Positions 9,991 to 23,116 are shown, counted from the first letter of the stretch. The stretch is 64,000 nucleotides of DNA from Microcebus murinus (GCF_040939455.1 NC_134136.1:104954014-105018013); one strand, 5' to 3'. The notes: a model not told the origin generated them from the sequence alone. Program-made: numbers and translations.

Positions 9991-12884
9991 ACTTCTACAT
10001 AAAATCTGCATGTGATTTGAAAATTATATTTTTCATTAGTCAAGTAATCTGTTAGATTGAAGGTACTATTTTTTTGCTACACTTGGCTCCTCAATTTTCA
10101 AAGCATTTAAATATTATGGAATATGTTTAATATTCAAATGATAGTAAAATCATTCCATCTTTGATAATTTGGAAAAGCTTTCAGGATGTTTCAGAGCCTC
10201 AGTTACTAGTAAGAATATCAGTTTTCAATGATATATGTATGGAAGCACCCATTAATAGGAATTTCTAGTTGATAGAATCACAGGAAAACTAGACTGTGCT
10301 GTATTTTATTACAGCTACTTTTCATTGAAGTGACTGGAATTTGGCCTATTGACCTTTACATTTAAACAGCTCTAATCACATTACTTGAATTTAGTTTTTG
10401 GTAGTCAAAACTCCTTGCCTCATCCCACTCTTCATGGTCCATTCGGTAAAGAGGAAAAAAATCTTTAAATTCTCCCAAGATGAGTAAAGTTAACCCCCAG
10501 GTTTAAACAAAAGAGACATCTCTTAGGTCCATAGTGACAATTTCAATCCTTCTAAAGATCTCCTGTATCACTGCCAAGAGCTAAAAAAGAGCTTTGTAAC
10601 ATTTGGCTGTCTGGCAGGGTTTAATGCTTCCATGAAATAAAAGATTTTATTTTGGATTTAGGCTACATGTTCCCATCACTCATGAGTATGCTGCAAGACT
10701 GTAAAATTTCTCATATGGTTTCAGCAAAAACAAAGGTATGCTTGAATGAAAAAGAATGAGTTATACTTTTAATAATTAAAGACATTTCTTATAACCTTCA
10801 TTCCCCCACACATCTAAGCTTGATAAAAAGTTCTACAAAATTCAATTTCATAAAAATAGTTTCAGCTGTACACACTTTTTACTTGTTTCCTTCAACACAA
10901 AGCATTTTTTTCTTTATACCGTTGCTAATGTTAATACAAATCAATTTTTAATATTTTATTTCCTATTTTTATATAACTAAAAACCATTTGGGTTATAGGT
11001 CTGGTTATAGATCTCTTTCAGATTCTTTTACTTCATGTTAAACCTGTACAAAAAAGATTTACACACACACACAAACTTACTTTATAGCTACTCATCTCAT
11101 TAATTGGCTGAGAAAGCAAGAGAAGAAAAGACCCTGGCTCTAACATTGCCGCATCATCTTGCTAGCAGGGTTTAGTGCATGCAAAAGGAGGTGAATAAGT
11201 GCTCTATTCAGTACCTCAGTTCTCTATTGTCATGAGATAGAAATTTCATCAGTTGGCCTCCCCAAGTGTGGGAGTTTCTATGCGGCTGAAAAGAGATAAT
11301 TTTAATGAAGCTAAGAATAAATATGGCTTTTATCAACTGTCACCAGATATGTTCAACTTGTCGACTTTCCACTCAGTCCCAAGCTTCAAGCCAGTATTTA
11401 AATTATCATCTAATTTAGTGAATGGTCTGGTAATCACCTAAAGGGAGTTTCATTATAAGAGTCATGTTAATGGCCATGGAAAAAATCCAAGACTAGAGAG
11501 AAGTTCTAATGATTTTCTCTAGTTAAACATGCCATTTATTGAAAGAGGCAAATTTAGATGGAAGAATTTGGAAACTACATCTACTTATACCTTGCTGGTA
11601 ATGTTTTGATATTTACAAGTCTATTCTATAAATTACTGGGAAAAATTTAGATGGCTTAAAATGCCAGTCAACTTCAAAAATATTAAGACTGAGAGAAGAA
11701 GATATGAACTAATCTTTAAAAGAACTATGAGGTTGAATTTGTTCACCCAATTCTAATATAGTAGAGTCTACTTAAAAGTTGAAAGATATAGTTCAATAAT
11801 ATTATAATAAAAGCAATACTCCTACCTAGCATATAACAATTTTAAAGAAGAAGTACAGGCTGAAAATCTGAAGATTGGCTTCCTGAGATTTCTGATGTCA
11901 TAGAGGACAGGCATGATCTCATTGGTCCCTTCAAGACTGAAAACCAGACTGGACACTCATGGCTCTCATCCAGTTAGCAGAATCTCACTCTTAAATAGTT
12001 TTGCTCCAGTCAAGAGAACAAGCTCTGCCTTGGTAAACCATTCCTGATGTCTTATATATCTTCTTGTAGACTTCCTCTCTAATTGCTAGAAAAACCAGAG
12101 AGTAAGACACCATTCTTGAAGTCAAGAAAAGGATAAACACTAAAAAATTTGAGGAGAACCACCCCCAAGATGAGTTGAGTGTGGAGTTAAAAGAATTTTC
12201 TTTAGGAGCAGCCATACCTAAGTAAAATCTTGATGTATATGACTAGGGATGAACCAAGTAGAGAAACTGTGGAAGGTGTTCTATATATACAGAGGAAACA
12301 ACAAAAAAGAAAGAGGCTTGACCAACATGGCATATACAGAGAATTATAGAAAGTCTAATATGAATTCAGAGGGCATTAAATATAAAATGAGAAGTGGTGA
12401 AAAATAGGTCAACAGAGAAATTTCTGGCAAGGAACAGATGATGCAGATGCATATCGTGCTGAGATGTGTTTTGATAAGTTACTTGCCACGGAAAATAAGT
12501 TTGAAGAATTTAGGATAAAAATTAGGTCTGCTTCTTAGGACTCTATTGCTCTAGTTGAGCCAGGAGCATTACCTCAAAACTGTCAGCATGAACCTGTCTC
12601 AGAATACTTCAGTGACACTTGTAATGAGCTAATGAAGATAAATATGTTGTGTTGGAACTTAATCTTTTACTTTATTAATCTGAGGTAAAATTTTGCACCA
12701 AAAAATCCTATAAATAGATAGATAAATTCCATTATGCTTTGGAAAAGTTGATGGAATAAAATAAGAACTTAAGGCTGATTCTCAAACTCACCAGTTGCAT
12801 AACCAGACTCTTTGGTTTTAGAATGTGTCCCAGAGAGGAGACTACCTTTGGACAACAGGCTGTCTCTTCCTTGTTAGATATTTG

Positions 12885-12971
12885 AATAAAGATAGATGAA
12901 ATTCTGTATTCCTGCTTATACTCTGGGAAAAAAAAGTAATAAAAAAATTAAAAAAATAAAGATAGATGAAA
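12885..12971 (+). mobile_element. 53-bp poly(A)-tailed micro-retroinsertion with 17-bp target duplications
   Basis: AATAAAGATAGATGAAA occurs perfectly at 12885-12901 and 12955-12971. Between them are about 26 bases of unrecognised sequence (TTCTGTATTCCTGCTTATAC then TCTGGG) followed by an A-rich tail (AAAAAAAAGTAATAAAAAAATTAAAAA). A perfect long direct repeat plus a 3' A tail is the signature of L1-mediated insertion. Here the cargo is only the last few bases of some RNA. The source RNA is unknown. Confidence 0.7.
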
Positions 12972-13409
12972 GTAGCATAGGTTTAAACAAAGGCTTACCT
13001 TTCTAGTTTATAAATGGACACATCATATAATCTCGTGAAGGCCTTTAAGTATTTGCTATGATCATAGCACATTTCCCACATCCAGCACCTCCATGGCACA
13101 TAGTATTTTTGTAAATAGATTCTTCCTTACCAAAAGCTGTTTAGCTTGATAAACAACTTATAAAGTTCATCTTAACAACAGCCTGATATCTATGTGAGGA
13201 ACTGTATCCTAGGATCCTAGACTGTAGGACAAAATAGGGAATAATGTGAGAACATCTGGATTAACACATGGGCATTTGAAATTTGCCTAACTTGGCTTGT
13301 CAACATCTACTCTAGCAAATGTTATTTCATAATATTAATTTAATTAAAATTCATCCTATACAAATTGACTAATAAAAATGCTCATCATTTCTTACTTCTG
13401 TGGATATCA

Positions 13410-13618
13410 TGTGTGGTAGGCAGAATACTGCCCCCCAAAGATGTCTACATTCTAATCCCCAGAACCTATGACTATATTATGCTAAATGTCAAGAGATAAT
13501 TAAGGTTGCAGGTAGAATTTAGGTTTCCAATCTAAGATAAAGAGATTATCCTGTATAATCTGGGTGGACACTGAGTTTGTGGTCATTTGTTGCAGCAATG
13601 AGAGTAAACTAATACATT
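13410..13618 (+). mobile_element. MaLR-type LTR with internal deletion
   Basis: It begins TGTGGTAGGCAGAATACTGCCCCCCAAAGATG, includes AGATTATCCTGTATAATCTGGGTGG, and ends GTGGTCATTTGTTGCAGCAATGAGAGTAAACTAATACA. These are the head, middle and tail of an MLT1-like ERVL-MaLR solo LTR. At about 209 bp it is shorter than usual, because the section between GGGTGG and the 3' end is missing. No internal retroviral region is present. Confidence 0.75.
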
Positions 13619-15054
13619 ATGCACATGATATATGTCTTTTAGCCAAGATGATACATCAGTGCATAAAGAGGTATCTAAAACTCTTAGCTCTTACTCAGCC
13701 ATGCAATGACTACATTTTTGACAAAAGCAATCGGGATACAATAGGATACTGAGGAACTTTGGGGAGATATGAAAAAATATGCTTTTTATTTTTCATTAGC
13801 TGATTTTGTAGGGTTTCATACGATGTTTTAGTTAAACCCCTTCGCTAAATACAATCACTTTCATCCCTTGGATGATTTATCTGGAGCAATTTAGTGAGTA
13901 ATAATGTGAATTGAGAATTAATAAAAAATAGGTCTGTGCTGAATTAAGGCCCGAGCTCCTTTCACCTTGACCAGATTCGATGTTTCTCCCACCATTTCCT
14001 CTTCATCCTCTTTTATTCTATTTCTTCTACTGGCTGCTTTCTGCATTCACTTTAAAAGAACAAAACATACAGACTTTCAGTCCCCATTTCTGGGCCACTG
14101 AAGGAGACCTGGCCCTAAGGTCAGCACATTGAGGCACTGATTAGAATTGACCGTAGGTAGCAGTTGCTACAGCTCCACCACTGAGAAGGCCTTGACAGTT
14201 CTGTGACCCTGTCCGTCTCCAGGGACCCGCCTCCTCCTGCTCCCTCTTGTGCTGTGCCTGAACAAAACATCACATCAGCACTGTTTACTGCAGGAACCCA
14301 GCCAAAGAAGTCATAACAGGACAATAGACATACAACGTGATAACCTTGTGAGCTCAAATCAAAGCTCCTACCAAGTAAAAGAGGTTAGTGAAGTGGAATA
14401 AAACTATTTCAGTATTTGGGTCTGTTGAAGTGGCTTTTAGATTGTCCCCCATTGAAAAAAAAGTAGCATTTCTTGTCCCTTTATTTAAGATTAAAACCAG
14501 GCACAAGGACACTAAACAAAACAACGTGTAAAAGGATAAGGTTACCTTTTAAAAGAATACAAATGAAGAGGGATGTATAAAGTTCACAATTACCGTCTAA
14601 TGGAAAATAGCACAAAACTACTTGCTTTATGTTGCTAGATCTCTGGAAAAGTGTGGTAAGTGTGGAATAACCTTCATTTTCCAGCAAAAGTTAGGGATGT
14701 GAATTAATTTGTGTAAATGATAATGAGTAATGAACTCATTTCAGATAACAGGCCAAGGATGACCAAGGTCTTTCTATTTTCTGTTTTATTTACTTCACAT
14801 TACAGGATACTGTTTCAACACATAGAGATTTTGCCAAGTTTTATTTTGGCCTCTTACTGCATCCTTCATACCCACTTCATGCTTCGGGCACCATTTCAAC
14901 CTTTAAAAATATAATTGTTATTTCACCATTATCTCCCTTTTTTTGCAAAACACATTAACACATACTCCAGAACTGTCTAAAATGCAGTGTCTTGCACAGA
15001 ATTTTATTCAGCCTCCTCCTACCTTCAGTTCCTGAGTTCCTGTCATCTCCATGA

Positions 15055-15180
15055 TCCTGGAGGAAATAGCACTGACCTTGAAGTCAGGACTTGGCACTGT
15101 TCAGGCCCTGGTCCTGGCTAATGGCTCTGTGCCTCAGTTTCTTCATCTGCAGCAAATGACAAAATAATAAGCCGATTCAG
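15055..15180 (+). mobile_element. MIR SINE fragment
   Basis: The order ACTGACCTTGAAGTCAGGACTTGG, TCCTGGCTAATGGCTCTGTGCCTCAGTTTCTTCATCTGCAGCAAATG follows the MIR core, with the diagnostic CTCAGTTTCTTCATCTG block. The usual 'gtgaccttgggcaagttacttaac' block is deleted. Confidence 0.6.
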
Positions 15181-18168
15181 CAAGTGTGTATCTGAATGCG
15201 TTTGAAATGCCATTTTTATATTTTGTGTCATTTTAAAGTTAGAAACACATAAAACTTTATGGTTTGGCATGGCTCCTGATTTATCTTTTGCTCTTGTGTT
15301 TTCCTGAAAGATTAATGAACCATAGCTAAATCCATACCTGCTTAGTGCTTTGAATCTGGTTAGGGGATTTTACTGTGAACATTTTGTTCAGCCATATTTT
15401 TCTGTTGTGCTGAATGGAAGTCAAAGTAACAATTCAATTTCTGTGTATGTGTGTGTTTATGCACTCTTTATCTGGAAAAAATGTTTATTTTATAACAGCT
15501 GGAAAACTGCAGTGATAAACATAAACCATTTTCCTTTTCTTATTGCCCTTCATTTATGAGGGATGATAAAGCCGCATTTCTCTAATTAATTATGACTTGG
15601 AAAATGTGAAAATAATAAAAGGTTCTGCATTTCTTTTTCTCCATCCTGTGTATGACTTGAAACTGAACAAGAATCTTAGGAATGAAATTTGGAGAAGAGA
15701 AAAATTATTACTTTTACATATAAAATGCATTCGTAGTTCCCATTCACCAAGATGACATGAGAAAAAAGAAAGAAAAAGCAGCATAAAAAGAAATGTATTT
15801 TCAATGTATTTAGCAATCATCTATATATTGATACATATTAACATATTGCAGAGGTTATCTAACAATTATGAAGAATGATTAGATCTTGACAGTGAGATGT
15901 TTAATATCGGTTTTCTGTTTCCCAGTATTGAATGTTCTCAATTTAAAAAATATTCTTTTACATATAGTCTCAGGCAATCTCTTGCCTAAAAATCTATAAA
16001 CATATTATTTGAATGGATTCACTGCCCCAAATGTCTCCACCAATGATCTCTTTCATTACCTGAAGTTTCTAGCACTTTTTTACTTTTGTACTAAGTCATT
16101 AAAAGATTTGTTATACTGTAAATAGTATTTGAGATGGATAGGTCATTATTATTATATTTTTTAGATTACTGATCTTCATGGAATCTTAAACTTTAGATGT
16201 GGTAATTGAGACCTAGTTGATTCTAACCTTATTTTTGTATAGCCAACTCAAATGAAAGCTTGGTTTCATTGATAAGCATGCTTCTCGAGATTAGGCCTAG
16301 TCCACCTGCAATCACCAAACTATCCTTGGTCATATGTTGATGGAAGACACATTTTTAGTGATAAATATCTAAATTTATTCAGTGCCTCCATATTTTTAGA
16401 ATCCAAATAACAAATGGAATTCAAGAAATCACATCTTCCAAAGGTAAATGCCACAACTATGAAATGAGTACATATACTACATCCAAAAACTAGCCATTGC
16501 CTGAAGTAGGGTAGGCAGTTGAGATATTCATGAAGTATCTTTCCATCCAAAGGCCAACTCTAAATAGTTCTAATGTGTTATATGTTGAAATGAGACAGTG
16601 TGTTATCTAGTGTTTCAATATGAAAATATTGATTCAGTTTAACTCATTGATATGAAGTGTGAAACTTATAAAATTTAAGCATACTTATTAAAGTTCCCTT
16701 TTTTTTTTCTAACAATGGTTCTTATTGACCTGTAATCAAGGCACAGCCTGGCATGTAAACAATTATCTTGAGTGTTAAGAATAGAAGACAGATATTAGTG
16801 TGTTAATTGTTAGTCCCTTAAAACATGGTCTGTAATTTGATGTCTAACCATATTAGGGATATGCTAAATAGTAATGTAATTGAGAGTAAGAATAGAAGCT
16901 CAGAATCCACCAATAAGCAAATGCAAATTTATTCAATTTAACTGAATATGTATCCATTTGACCTTCAATCTCTGAAATTCTAGCAATTCGGTAAAGCCAG
17001 CCAAAAGAAATTTCAAGACAGGTCTCAGTTCTTGCTTCTCCTATATTTCCTAACATACTTAGCCTATTGTTGAGTATGTGCTTAGTAGGTGAAGATAAGT
17101 ACATAGCTGAAAGATTGAGAAGGAATCAAGAGAAGTTAGTTTCTGACTTTCACTCAGATGATATCAAGGGTATTCAATTATTTGTATTTCTTCCCAAAGT
17201 CGATTCATTTTGAGCTTCACTGGCTACCATTCCCACCTTCCATTTTCTGCATCAAAACATTCAAGTTTTGTTGAAATGCCTTAAGATCAAATTAGATGTT
17301 TCTAGCATTGGTAGTCATTATCTTGGATTGCATTTGGAGTAAATTATTTTTTCACCATAGAAGAAAATAGCCTGTTGATTTTACCCCATGGGTTATTCGA
17401 AACAGCAGCTTGTGCTTTTAAATGAAAACTTATCTGGTAATGCAAGAAAACAATGATAAAATACAGAAATGGTCAGCATTTTATATGGTTTTTAAACATA
17501 GTATCCACTACTTCTGTAATTAATGTGATTCAAATGGGACCAGGTGTTTATCAGAGAAGTTCCCATGAATTGGAATGGTAGGATCTCACTCTTTCAATTC
17601 AGAGGCTAGCAAGATAAGTCATATGTTAGTGATTTCTCAGACAGCAAACTTACCCTTCCAACTATTGGCATAGTAAACTCCAAACTGAAATACCTCATTA
17701 AAATATTCCTTACACTTGCAGCTGTTTTTCTTGGCCCTTGGTTGCTCTGCTACAGCACTAAATTTATGTGTGTGCGTGTGTGTTCCTAGACACACTGGTA
17801 CCCTTGGAAAGCCTATATCTTTCAAATTAATATATTTTGGTACAAATTATGAATTAGACCGATAATAAAAGGAAGACTCTATCTTGATTGAATTCAAATG
17901 CAATCTTAGTTCAGTTAAAAACTAATGAGCCAGATTTATTTATAATCTGACTTATGACCTTGTAAATAAGGTAGTTTTGGAAATGGCATTAACTCTTTTA
18001 GGTTCTTATTTTACTTTCAAATAACTTTACCTATAATTAACAAATTGATGTTAACAGCCTCTTGTCATTAAACTAATGATCCTGGCATCAAAAATGACAA
18101 CAAAAATAAGAACCAAATGTCCCTTCTGGAAGCAGAGACTATCTCAAGTTTTTTTCTATCATAACATT

Positions 18169-18220
18169 AATTATGTTACGTCATATATTAACATAATTAT
18201 GTTATGACATATATTAACAT
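18169..18220. repeat. 26-bp A+T-rich tandem duplication with palindromes
   Basis: Two adjacent units (18169-18194 and 18195-18220) read AATTATGTTACGTCATATAT.. and AATTATGTTATGACATATAT.., differing at two positions. The junction forms the perfect 16-bp palindrome TAACATAATTATGTTA, so the duplicated region can fold. Confidence 0.85.
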
Positions 18221-18701
18221 GTCATTAAGGAAAATGACACACCTTTGCTTGATGTCTAGACACATCATGAGGATTCCCAACATGAGGATGAAGTTAATGG
18301 ACTTAATGATGTACACTCCTCTTTGAATATGCTGTGAGAGCTGGAATGAAAGATTTGAATAAGAGACATAAGATCGCACAGAATCATAGAATTTCAAAGT
18401 AGGAAGGAATCCGAGCAGTTATCAGATTCAATCTGTTACTACCAGTTTCCTCCACAATTATAGCTTTTCAACTTGTTTACTTGTGACCCAAGATAAAAAA
18501 CATATGTAAAATACATTATGATCCACTACTATACAAACTGATCATAACAGAAACAAAATTTCCATAAAAGAGTACTTACTCAGTATGTGTAATGAATTCA
18601 GATTTTTCCCCTTACATTCTATTTTATTTGTGTTTTTGATCATTATAACAACCCATTAAATTGATTTCAGGACCACTAATGAATTGAGACTTGCTCTATC
18701 T

Positions 18702-18856
18702 CCTTGCTACTCAAAGTGTAGTCCCCTGGACCAGCAGCAGCAGCTTCTGGGACTTTCTTAAAAGTCCTGACTCACAGCCTTTGCCCCCGACCTGATGCAT
18801 CAACATGCACATTTTAACAAGATTCCCAGGAGTGCTTCAAAATTGGAGAAGCATTG
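18702..18856. mobile_element. MER5A-type nonautonomous hAT DNA transposon
   Basis: CTACTCAAAGTGTAGTCCCCTGGACCAGCAGCAGCAGC is the characteristic MER5A terminal block. CATTTTAACAAGATTCCCAGGAGTG and TTGGAGAAGCATTG follow as the other end. The length of about 155 bp is slightly below the family's roughly 189 bp, from small internal deletions. The flanking octamers are too decayed to call target duplications. Confidence 0.8.
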
Positions 18857-19581
18857 CTCTCCATTATCCCTAAGGGTCATCAAATAGCCTTTCCTTGAAC
18901 GCTTTCACTAGTGAGATGTTTGTTCCCTTCCAGGGTGACACATTTTATTTTCAAACACTTGTGCTTTAAAGAAGCATCTTTGTTGTAGTAAGTGGAAATT
19001 GGTATGCAAAGCATCTACTTGGAGACCAACACAGAAACAGCATTCCACAAATGGTAAATTCCTTCCCTTTCCCACATAAACTCTACCCACTGGCATTAGT
19101 ATATCTTCTGGTGAACTAATATTCTTGAAAATTAATTTCAGCTTCTTTGCATATGGCAGTCTCTTGGCTAAAAATTGAGGAATCTTTGGGACTCTTTACC
19201 TTCTCTCTCAACCTATACCTAATCAAGCAACAATCCTGATGAATTTTACCTTCCAAATATTTCTCCAATTGAGCATTTCTCAAATTAGCATCCAAGGATC
19301 CCAGGACAGTGGAGGAATGGTCAGTAAACACAGAAAATTATGACAAAAAATATTTGATATTCACTATGGTCATTTAGGAAGACACTTAATCCACATTCTG
19401 AGAAAAAAATCACAGTTCTGTGTACATCTTGTTAATACAGAGGTATTGTTTTGGTCTAATGCTCAGTGGCATGCCACCACCTAGGGTACCCTGATATCAC
19501 CCATTTCTTGCCAGATTATTGCTCACCTTCCTGGCTTCTGACTCATCCCTCTGGAAAATCTGGAATATTCTGCACATATTC

Positions 19582-20064
19582 AAAATGCAATGAATAGGTC
19601 TATTTTTATTTATTTGAGAAACCTCCATACTGTTCTCCACAGTGGTTGCAATAATTTACATTCCCACTGACGGTGTACAAGGGTTCCCATTTCTCCACAT
19701 TCTCAGCAGCATTTGTTATTGCCTGTCTTCTTGATAAAAGCTATTTTAACTGCAGTGAGATGATATCTCACTGTAGTTTTGATTTGCATTTCTCAGATGA
19801 CTAGTGATGTTGAGCATTTTTTCATATACCTGTTGGCTGACAATAAGTTATGGCATACTTTAAAATGACTAAAAGGGTCAAATTGGAATGCTCCTAAGAC
19901 AAAGAAATGATAAATCCTTGAGGTGATGGATACCCCAATCATCCTGGTTTGATTAATGCACACTGTATGCCTGTATCAAAACATCACATGTACCCTATAA
20001 ATATGTACAACTATTACATACCCATAAGAATTAAAATTTAATTTTTACAAAAATGCAATGAATA
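19582..20064 (+). mobile_element. Twin-primed (5'-inverted) L1 with 15-bp target duplications
   Basis: The direct repeat AAAATGCAATGAATA is perfect at 19582-19596 and 20050-20064. Inside it, 19597 to about 19840 is antisense L1 ORF2 (ACATTCCCACTGACGGTGTACAAGGGTTCC, GATTTGCATTTCTCAGATGACTAGTGATGTTGAGCA). From about 19841 to 20049 it is sense L1 3' UTR (AAAGAAATGATAAATCCTTGAGGTGATGGATACCCC, CATCACATGTACCCTATAAATATGTACAACTATTA). One insertion with an inverted 5' part, bracketed by target duplications, is the classic twin-priming product. Confidence 0.88.
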
Positions 20065-20934
20065 TTTCCTTCCTTCTCATATTTTCCATTCTGGCCACCT
20101 GGAGCTGGATAATTGTTCCCACCGTTCATTTCAAATTGTGCTTGCCATTGTGGCAGCTGTTGAGCTGGTGATAGGCCACACAGTTATCCAGCTGTGATGT
20201 AAAATGTAATTAAGACTTGTCCCTAGGATGATGAATTTCTCCTTTGAGACTTCATGGAAGTTGGGTTACATACAAATGTGAATATAAACATATTAATATT
20301 TCCCATATCTTTTTGACATTCAGAATGGCTTGTATTCTTAAGAAGATTAGGACTTGGTATTCAAGGAGATGTCACTAGACTGATAAGATAAAGTCGTGAG
20401 AATAATTTCCCATTCTTGGGAAATGTCTGGGATGCATATTGAGGCATGAGGGAGTTGTTAGGCCAGTTATGTGATCTAATTCCCTAGAGATGATGTTTCC
20501 TTTTCAAAATCACTTCTTGGCATTACTTATTACTTTGCTGCCATGGGGTCAAGGAAAAAGCCTGTAAGTTTCTAGACTTAAAAATCTAAGGCATTAGGCT
20601 TTCTGATGAGCTAGAATATGGAAGAGAGAAAATTTCCCAACATCTTCTTTCTATGAATTCCTAATGGCAATGCAGTGGGTTGGCCAGAGCAGCCCTCTGC
20701 ATTACTTGGGAAAAGGGTGATGCTTCTACAATATAAAAAGAATAAGAAGCCTTCCATTCCCCAGTGAGAATTGTTTTTATTATTTTGCCTCAGTCCCAAT
20801 AACTAACTCAAGTGAGGTGTGCTGAGGAAAAGAAGACACAACTAAACTCTTGTATTGCTGCCATGATAACCTACCAGGTTACCTAATGTTAATCATGTTT
20901 ATTGAGAGTAAAAGTGGATAAACACTTTTTTAAA

Positions 20935-21725
20935 ACAGTTATTTTTATGTTATTATTGAGATATAATTCACATACCATAAATTCAGCCATTTAAAGTATA
21001 CCATTTTCAGCATATTCTCAGAGCTTTCAGCATATATTCTCCATCACATTACATAATAAATTTTTGAAAATTTTCATCATTCCAAAAAGAAATCTCATAC
21101 CCTTTGGCAGTCACCTCATTCCCCTCATCACCCCAACCCTAGGTAAGCACTAATGTACTTTCCATCTATATAGATTTCCATATTCTGGATATTTCATATA
21201 AATGGAATCATATAACATTCAGTCTTTTGTGACAAGCATCTTCCATTTAGCATAATGTTTTCAAAGTTCGTTCATGTATTATAGCAATATCACTATTTCA
21301 TTACTTTTTATATCTATTAGTAAATTATATTCCATTGTAGGAATATGACACATTTCATTCCTCCATTCATCAGCTGATGAACATTTCAATTGTTGCTATC
21401 TTTTGGCTATTATGAATAATACTGTGATGAACTTTTCATGTACAATTTTTTTGTGTAGACACGTTTTCAATTCTCTTCGGTATATAACTAGGAGTGAAAT
21501 TACTGGGTCATGTAGTAACTCTATGTTTAACTGAGGAACTACAAAACTGCTTTCCAAAGCATCTACAATATTTTACGTCCCCACCAGCAATGTATTGAGG
21601 GTTCTCATTTTTCCACATCCTTACCAAAACTTGTTATTATCTATCTTTTTTTCATTATAGCCATCCTAATGGGCACAAAGTGGTATTTCAAAGTTTGTAT
21701 TTGCATTTCCAAAGATAAGCACTCT
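20935..21725 (-). mobile_element. Ancient L1M fragment, antisense
   Basis: ATTATTGAGATATAATTCACATACCATAAATTC at the left, GGATATTTCATATAAATGGAATCATATAACATTCAGTC in the middle and TATAGCCATCCTAATGGGCACAAAGTGGTATTTCA at the right are the reverse complement of an old L1M 3' UTR and ORF2 end. The sequence is heavily diverged, with no usable frame. Confidence 0.85.
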
Positions 21726-22034
21726 TGATGTATGCCTAAATCACTCCCATGTAAAAAGTAAATATTTAAGTTAATTATTTCCTGGATAGATCATGTCTAA
21801 AGAAGCTGCTAAAATTCAAAAGAACAGACTAATTCACCCATGGTCTTTATGGGAAGAAATTTTATTATGCAAGAGAATCTTCTGGTTTGGGACTCAGAAA
21901 TCATCATTTTAAATAATGAAAAACTCAGAAAAGAGTCCCAGTTTTAGCCCTCATCAATGATTCAGTTTTTATCAAGGGTGGAGGTGGTAAGAATTAGGGA
22001 GAAAAGTATTCGTGTATTCATTTGACAAACTGTT

Positions 22035-22165
22035 TATCTTCTCTAAGAATCAGTTTTCTTATCTACAAAATGAAGTTACTAATAGTACATAATTCATACC
22101 ACCATGTGAGGATTAAATGAGATCTTTTTCCATGTAAATGCAGTGCCTAACTAAAAATAAACGTC
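22035..22165 (+). mobile_element. MIR SINE fragment
   Basis: ATCTTCTCTAAGAATCAGTTTTCTTATCTACAAAATGAAGTTACTAATAGTAC, GTGAGGATTAAATGAGATC and TGCAGTGCCTAACTAAA follow the MIR core and 3' part in sense orientation. Confidence 0.65.
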
Positions 22166-22589
22166 TTCCCTATTGTAACAGTTTAAGAAAACATCTTCTG
22201 TGAATATGGTGAATTTATTAAACATTTGGATCAGTTGTTTTTCTTCTTTACCAAAGACGTTTAAAGAAAATAGCTCAAAAATTTATCTGGAATGTAAGTT
22301 AGTTATTAGTAAGAACATACTCTGAAACAGTTTCTTAGTCTGTTAAGGGAGCTGGTACACTGTCCTTGCCATAAGTGTTTAATGGCAGGAAAGATATGCA
22401 GCTTTTTGGCTAGTTGACTGCTATTCTACCAAAGGGTGGACATGGTGTATAGTTCCCTTAACCTAATAATGCTTTGTGTTTTTTTTTCACAAGTTTAGGG
22501 AATCTTTATTTCCAGTGTTTACATGTTCTTCTCATTACATAGGCTTCTAAAGTCTAATCTCACTTTATTTATCTTTCTACTATGAGCAT

Positions 22590-23116
22590 CCGTTGTTTTT
22601 ATGTTTTTTTAATTTTTTAAATTTCAGAATATTACAGGAATACAAACACTTGGTTACATATATTGCCTTTGCACAACCCAAGTCAGAGCTACACGTGTGC
22701 CCAACCCCCAGACATTGTGCAATATACCCAACCTGATGAATAAGTGTTGATCAATTAGCACCAATTTAATGGTGAGTACATGTGGTGCTTGTTTTTCCAT
22801 TCTTATGATGCTTCACTTAGAAGAATGGGCTCCAGTTCCATCCAGGATAGTACAAGGGGTATTAGTTCATCCTTTTTATGGCCGAGTAGTACTCCATGGT
22901 ATACATATACCACATTTTATTAATCCACTCATGTATTGATGGACACTTGGGTTGTTTCCACATCTTTGCAATTGTGAATTGTGCTGCTATGAACATTCAA
23001 ATGCAGGTGTCTTTTTTATAGAATGTCTTTTTTTCCTTTGGATAAATATCCAGTAGTGGAATTGCTGGATCAAATGGTAGTTCTCCTTTTAGTTCTTTGA
23101 GGTATCTCTATATTAA
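22590..23116 (-). mobile_element. Strepsirrhine-type L1 3' end, antisense
   Basis: The T-rich start (reverse of the poly(A) tail) is followed by ATTACAGGAATACAAACACTTGGTTACATATATTGCCTTTGC, a 3' UTR unlike human L1PA. The ORF2 C-terminal region then appears in antisense (TGAGTAGTACTCCATGGTATACATATACCACATTTTATTAATCC-type block). It is 5'-truncated at about 23116. The overall design matches the copy at 26.4-27.5 kb. Confidence 0.85.

Larger units (their letters stand above)
8951..12884. other. Mostly unique A+T-rich noncoding sequence
   Basis: About 3.9 kb without a recognisable gene. It contains one small tandem duplication and one weak L2 3' end (both listed). The remaining open frames of 60-74 codons lack homology. 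I see no promoter-like G+C-rich segment. Confidence 0.6.
13619..18701. other. Mostly unique noncoding sequence
   Basis: No gene or RNA is recognised. A somewhat G+C-richer patch at 14100-14330 has no recognisable content. It also holds one MIR (15055-15180), a short TG-rich run at 17767-17783 and the 26-bp tandem repeat at 18169-18220. Confidence 0.55.

Noticed and set aside
14100..14357. G+C-richer patch with a 78-codon minus frame as a possible promoter or exon
   Set aside because: It has few CpGs, no recognisable homology and no convincing splice pair. It is kept only as a note within the unique stretch.
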